NCBI GenBank assembly: GCA_011390535.1
Contig: JAABSF010000141.1
Span: 1-6,847, forward strand
Reading direction: 5' to 3'
From: Deltaproteobacteria bacterium
Lineage (GTDB): Bacteria > Myxococcota_A > Polyangia > HGW-17 > SLPX01
Length of the DNA stretch: 6,847 nt
Part shown: piece by piece, positions 5,472 through 6,847 of the stretch
Position numbering within the stretch: the stretch's first letter is position 1
How the letters are laid out: each line of letters begins with the position of its first letter
The notes under the pieces: model-generated
What the model saw: the letters and a program-made list of their open reading frames with translations, nothing else
The model's database searches: none
Told to the model about the DNA's origin: nothing
Position numbers and translations under genes: made by a program

Positions 5472-6847
5472 ATGCTAGGTTCTGATGACGTTCAACATAG
5501 GAAAAGTAGATCTCCATGGGGAGTAATGCTCATGACTTTTGTGGTTCTGTTTGCAGTTTTGATGTGTCTATTTCATAATGGCTGTCGGAGTAATGAAGAC
5601 CCACGGTTTGAACACCTTCAGAGAGCTGTCTCCATCGGCATAGATGGCCCCATCGCCATGAAGTCGATGAAGAACGGTAAGTATGTCCGTACACACAGTG
5701 ACTCGCTGAGGACCATTGAAGCAAGAGCGAATGAGCGGAGCCTTTCGGCCATGTTCTACCTGGTGGATCTGGGAAACAGCGTGGTAGCTCTTCGATCGAT
5801 TCGTAACGGGAAATATGTAAAGGTTTATGGCAGCCCGAGCTACGAATTGAAGGCAGTGGCCACTTCTATAGGCACTAACGAGAAGTTCACTATTTCTATG
5901 ACAACTCATGGTAAGGCGACTTTCCTTTCTCACAGAAGCGGGCTATATGTCACGCCGGTTGGGACAAACACCTATCCTCTACGGGCTGTTTCGTCTATGG
6001 CAGGCACAAACGAGACCTTTGCTACCGAAAGGCCGCGGCGAATTGCGCTTCAATCTGTATATACGGGCAAACTTGTTTACCCAGTGCCGTCCTTGGTTGC
6101 CAGGGGCGGAAGTACCAGTGGAATCGTCGCGAACAACGAGATGTTTGAGGTCACTCCTATTGACTCTAGTACAGTTGCCCTTCGGAACATCGACAACGGT
6201 TACTTCGTTACAACCACTGGCTATCCTAGTTACGAATTGAGAGCGATTATTCCCTGGTTGGGAACCTACGAAAAGTATGACGTGGTTTACAATCCTGATA
6301 AAACAATCAGTCTGAGGTCGTGGCGAAACAACAAATATGTGTCAGTGATTGGCTACACGACTTACCCACTGCGTGCCCAATCCAGTACCATCGGTACCAG
6401 AGAAAAATTTCGAATCTGGGTTGATCTTTGGGACGCATATTCGGCTTTCGCGTACAACTTTCCGGACAAAATCAAGGCTTGCCACCATACTCTTGGAAAC
6501 TGCGAAATGCGGATCCACACAGAGGAGTTCGATTTTGATGGGTGGTTGTGGCTCTACGAGTTGTTCCGGGACGATGCCTGCGATTCATCGTACTTCCCTG
6601 AGGGCTATGAGTGGACTTACTGTCCGTCTTACATGGACGACTGTGCACCAGTGTGGAATCGTGTTGGGTCCAAAATATTTGAAGGTGTCGAGTATATTGT
6701 GAATATAGAGTCACAAAAACTTTGCAGCTCGGGAACCCTTTGGCATGACGGTACACCACGCTCCCGCCGTTGGGCAAACATCAGCGTGAACTCGAGCACT
6801 TTCTCGAACCCTGTGGACAAATACAAGATCGACAACGATACTTGCTC
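5472..6847 (+). CDS. Membrane-anchored double fascin-like beta-trefoil protein, 3' end missing
   Basis: The frame runs off the right edge after 458 complete codons without a stop, so the C-terminus is unknown. Residues 1-16 are polar and basic. A hydrophobic helix at about 17-34 (rich in M, V, L, F) can be a signal peptide or an N-terminal anchor, placing the rest outside the cytoplasm. Residues 61-317 are six repeats of about 43 residues with the fascin-type pattern hydrophobic-A-L-R-S-x3-G-K-Y-V, then Y-x-L-R-A, then G-T-x-E-K-F, forming two beta-trefoils. Residues from about 318 on are a different domain rich in Trp, Tyr and Asp, with cysteines at 337, 344, 370, 384, 391, 418 and 458, which suggests disulfides outside the cytoplasm. 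I do not recognise this domain. Trefoils of this family bind actin in animals but more often sugars or proteins in bacteria. A surface adhesin or ligand-binding role is inference; an enzymatic C-terminal domain is also possible. The ATG at 5463 is an alternative start. Confidence 0.88.
   Translation, partial: MLGSDDVQHRKSRSPWGVMLMTFVVLFAVLMCLFHNGCRSNEDPRFEHLQRAVSIGIDGPIAMKSMKNGKYVRTHSDSLRTIEARANERSLSAMFYLVDLGNSVVALRSIRNGKYVKVYGSPSYELKAVATSIGTNEKFTISMTTHGKATFLSHRSGLYVTPVGTNTYPLRAVSSMAGTNETFATERPRRIALQSVYTGKLVYPVPSLVARGGSTSGIVANNEMFEVTPIDSSTVALRNIDNGYFVTTTGYPSYELRAIIPWLGTYEKYDVVYNPDKTISLRSWRNNKYVSVIGYTTYPLRAQSSTIGTREKFRIWVDLWDAYSAFAYNFPDKIKACHHTLGNCEMRIHTEEFDFDGWLWLYELFRDDACDSSYFPEGYEWTYCPSYMDDCAPVWNRVGSKIFEGVEYIVNIESQKLCSSGTLWHDGTPRSRRWANISVNSSTFSNPVDKYKIDNDTC
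5652..6416 (+). repeat. Six fascin-like repeats forming two beta-trefoils
   Basis: Repeats begin near residues 61, 104, 148, 191, 234 and 278. Each starts with a strand of the type (V/I)-A-L-R-S followed by N-G-K-Y-V or a variant. Repeats 2, 3, 5 and 6 carry Y-(E/P)-L-(R/K)-A and a G-T-x-E-x-(F/Y) ending. Repeats 1-3 match repeats 4-6 with an offset of exactly 130 residues (390 bases) at every landmark: I61/I191, G69/G199, Y124/Y254, T135/T265, Y168/Y298, T179/T309. Repeat 2 resembles 5 (P-S-Y-E-L) and repeat 3 resembles 6 (T-Y-P-L-R-A). Repeats 1 and 4 are the most divergent. This indicates duplication of a complete three-repeat trefoil. Confidence 0.85.

Noticed and set aside
5472..5591. 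Lipoprotein signal for the trefoil protein, with Cys32 or Cys38 as lipidated residue
   Set aside because: The residues before the cysteines (VLM and HNG) do not fit the usual lipobox, which has a small residue at -1 and Leu or similar at -3. A plain signal peptide or anchor is more likely.
5568..6835. Frames of 64-121 codons on either strand within the trefoil gene
   Set aside because: They overlap a long open frame with a perfect periodic repeat pattern and show no protein features of their own.

Overview
The window holds three substantial protein-coding genes and one long intergenic region. Base composition looks balanced (mid-GC by eye). There are no rRNA, tRNA, transposase, phage or CRISPR signals. 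The genes suggest a bacterium that builds surface glycans or glycolipids on polyprenyl carriers and displays beta-trefoil proteins at its envelope. Fascin-like trefoils of this style are familiar from Myxococcota and related deltaproteobacterial lineages, but the taxonomic assignment is a guess.

Left part (about 1-1535, + strand): a multi-pass membrane protein of the GT-C superfamily, resembling the GT39/PMT-like glycosyltransferases. The longest reading frame begins at base 21 or even off the left edge. However, a GC-rich hairpin followed by a T-run lies at 50-77, which suggests that an upstream gene terminates there and that the real start is the ATG at 105.

Middle (1547-4591, - strand): a 1014-residue, two-part membrane protein that converges on the first gene with only 11 bases between the stop codons. 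Its N-terminal half is a second GT-C type membrane domain (GT87/DUF2029-like). After an acidic linker and one more membrane helix comes an extracytoplasmic beta-rich half. That half contains an Ig-like domain and two copies of a roughly 190-residue domain that looks like a carbohydrate-binding jelly roll. The two convergent genes probably add sugars to lipid-linked or protein acceptors on the outer face of the cytoplasmic membrane.

Intergenic (4592-5471): about 880 bases with several stem-loops, two of them terminator-like, a good sigma70-type promoter at 5260-5286 and a possible 28-codon ORF.

Right part (5472 to the window end, + strand, incomplete at its 3' end): a membrane-anchored protein with six fascin-like repeats of about 43 residues. 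The repeats form two beta-trefoils kept in an exact 130-residue register, and a cysteine- and aromatic-rich domain of unknown function follows. This gene is the most unusual item in the window.
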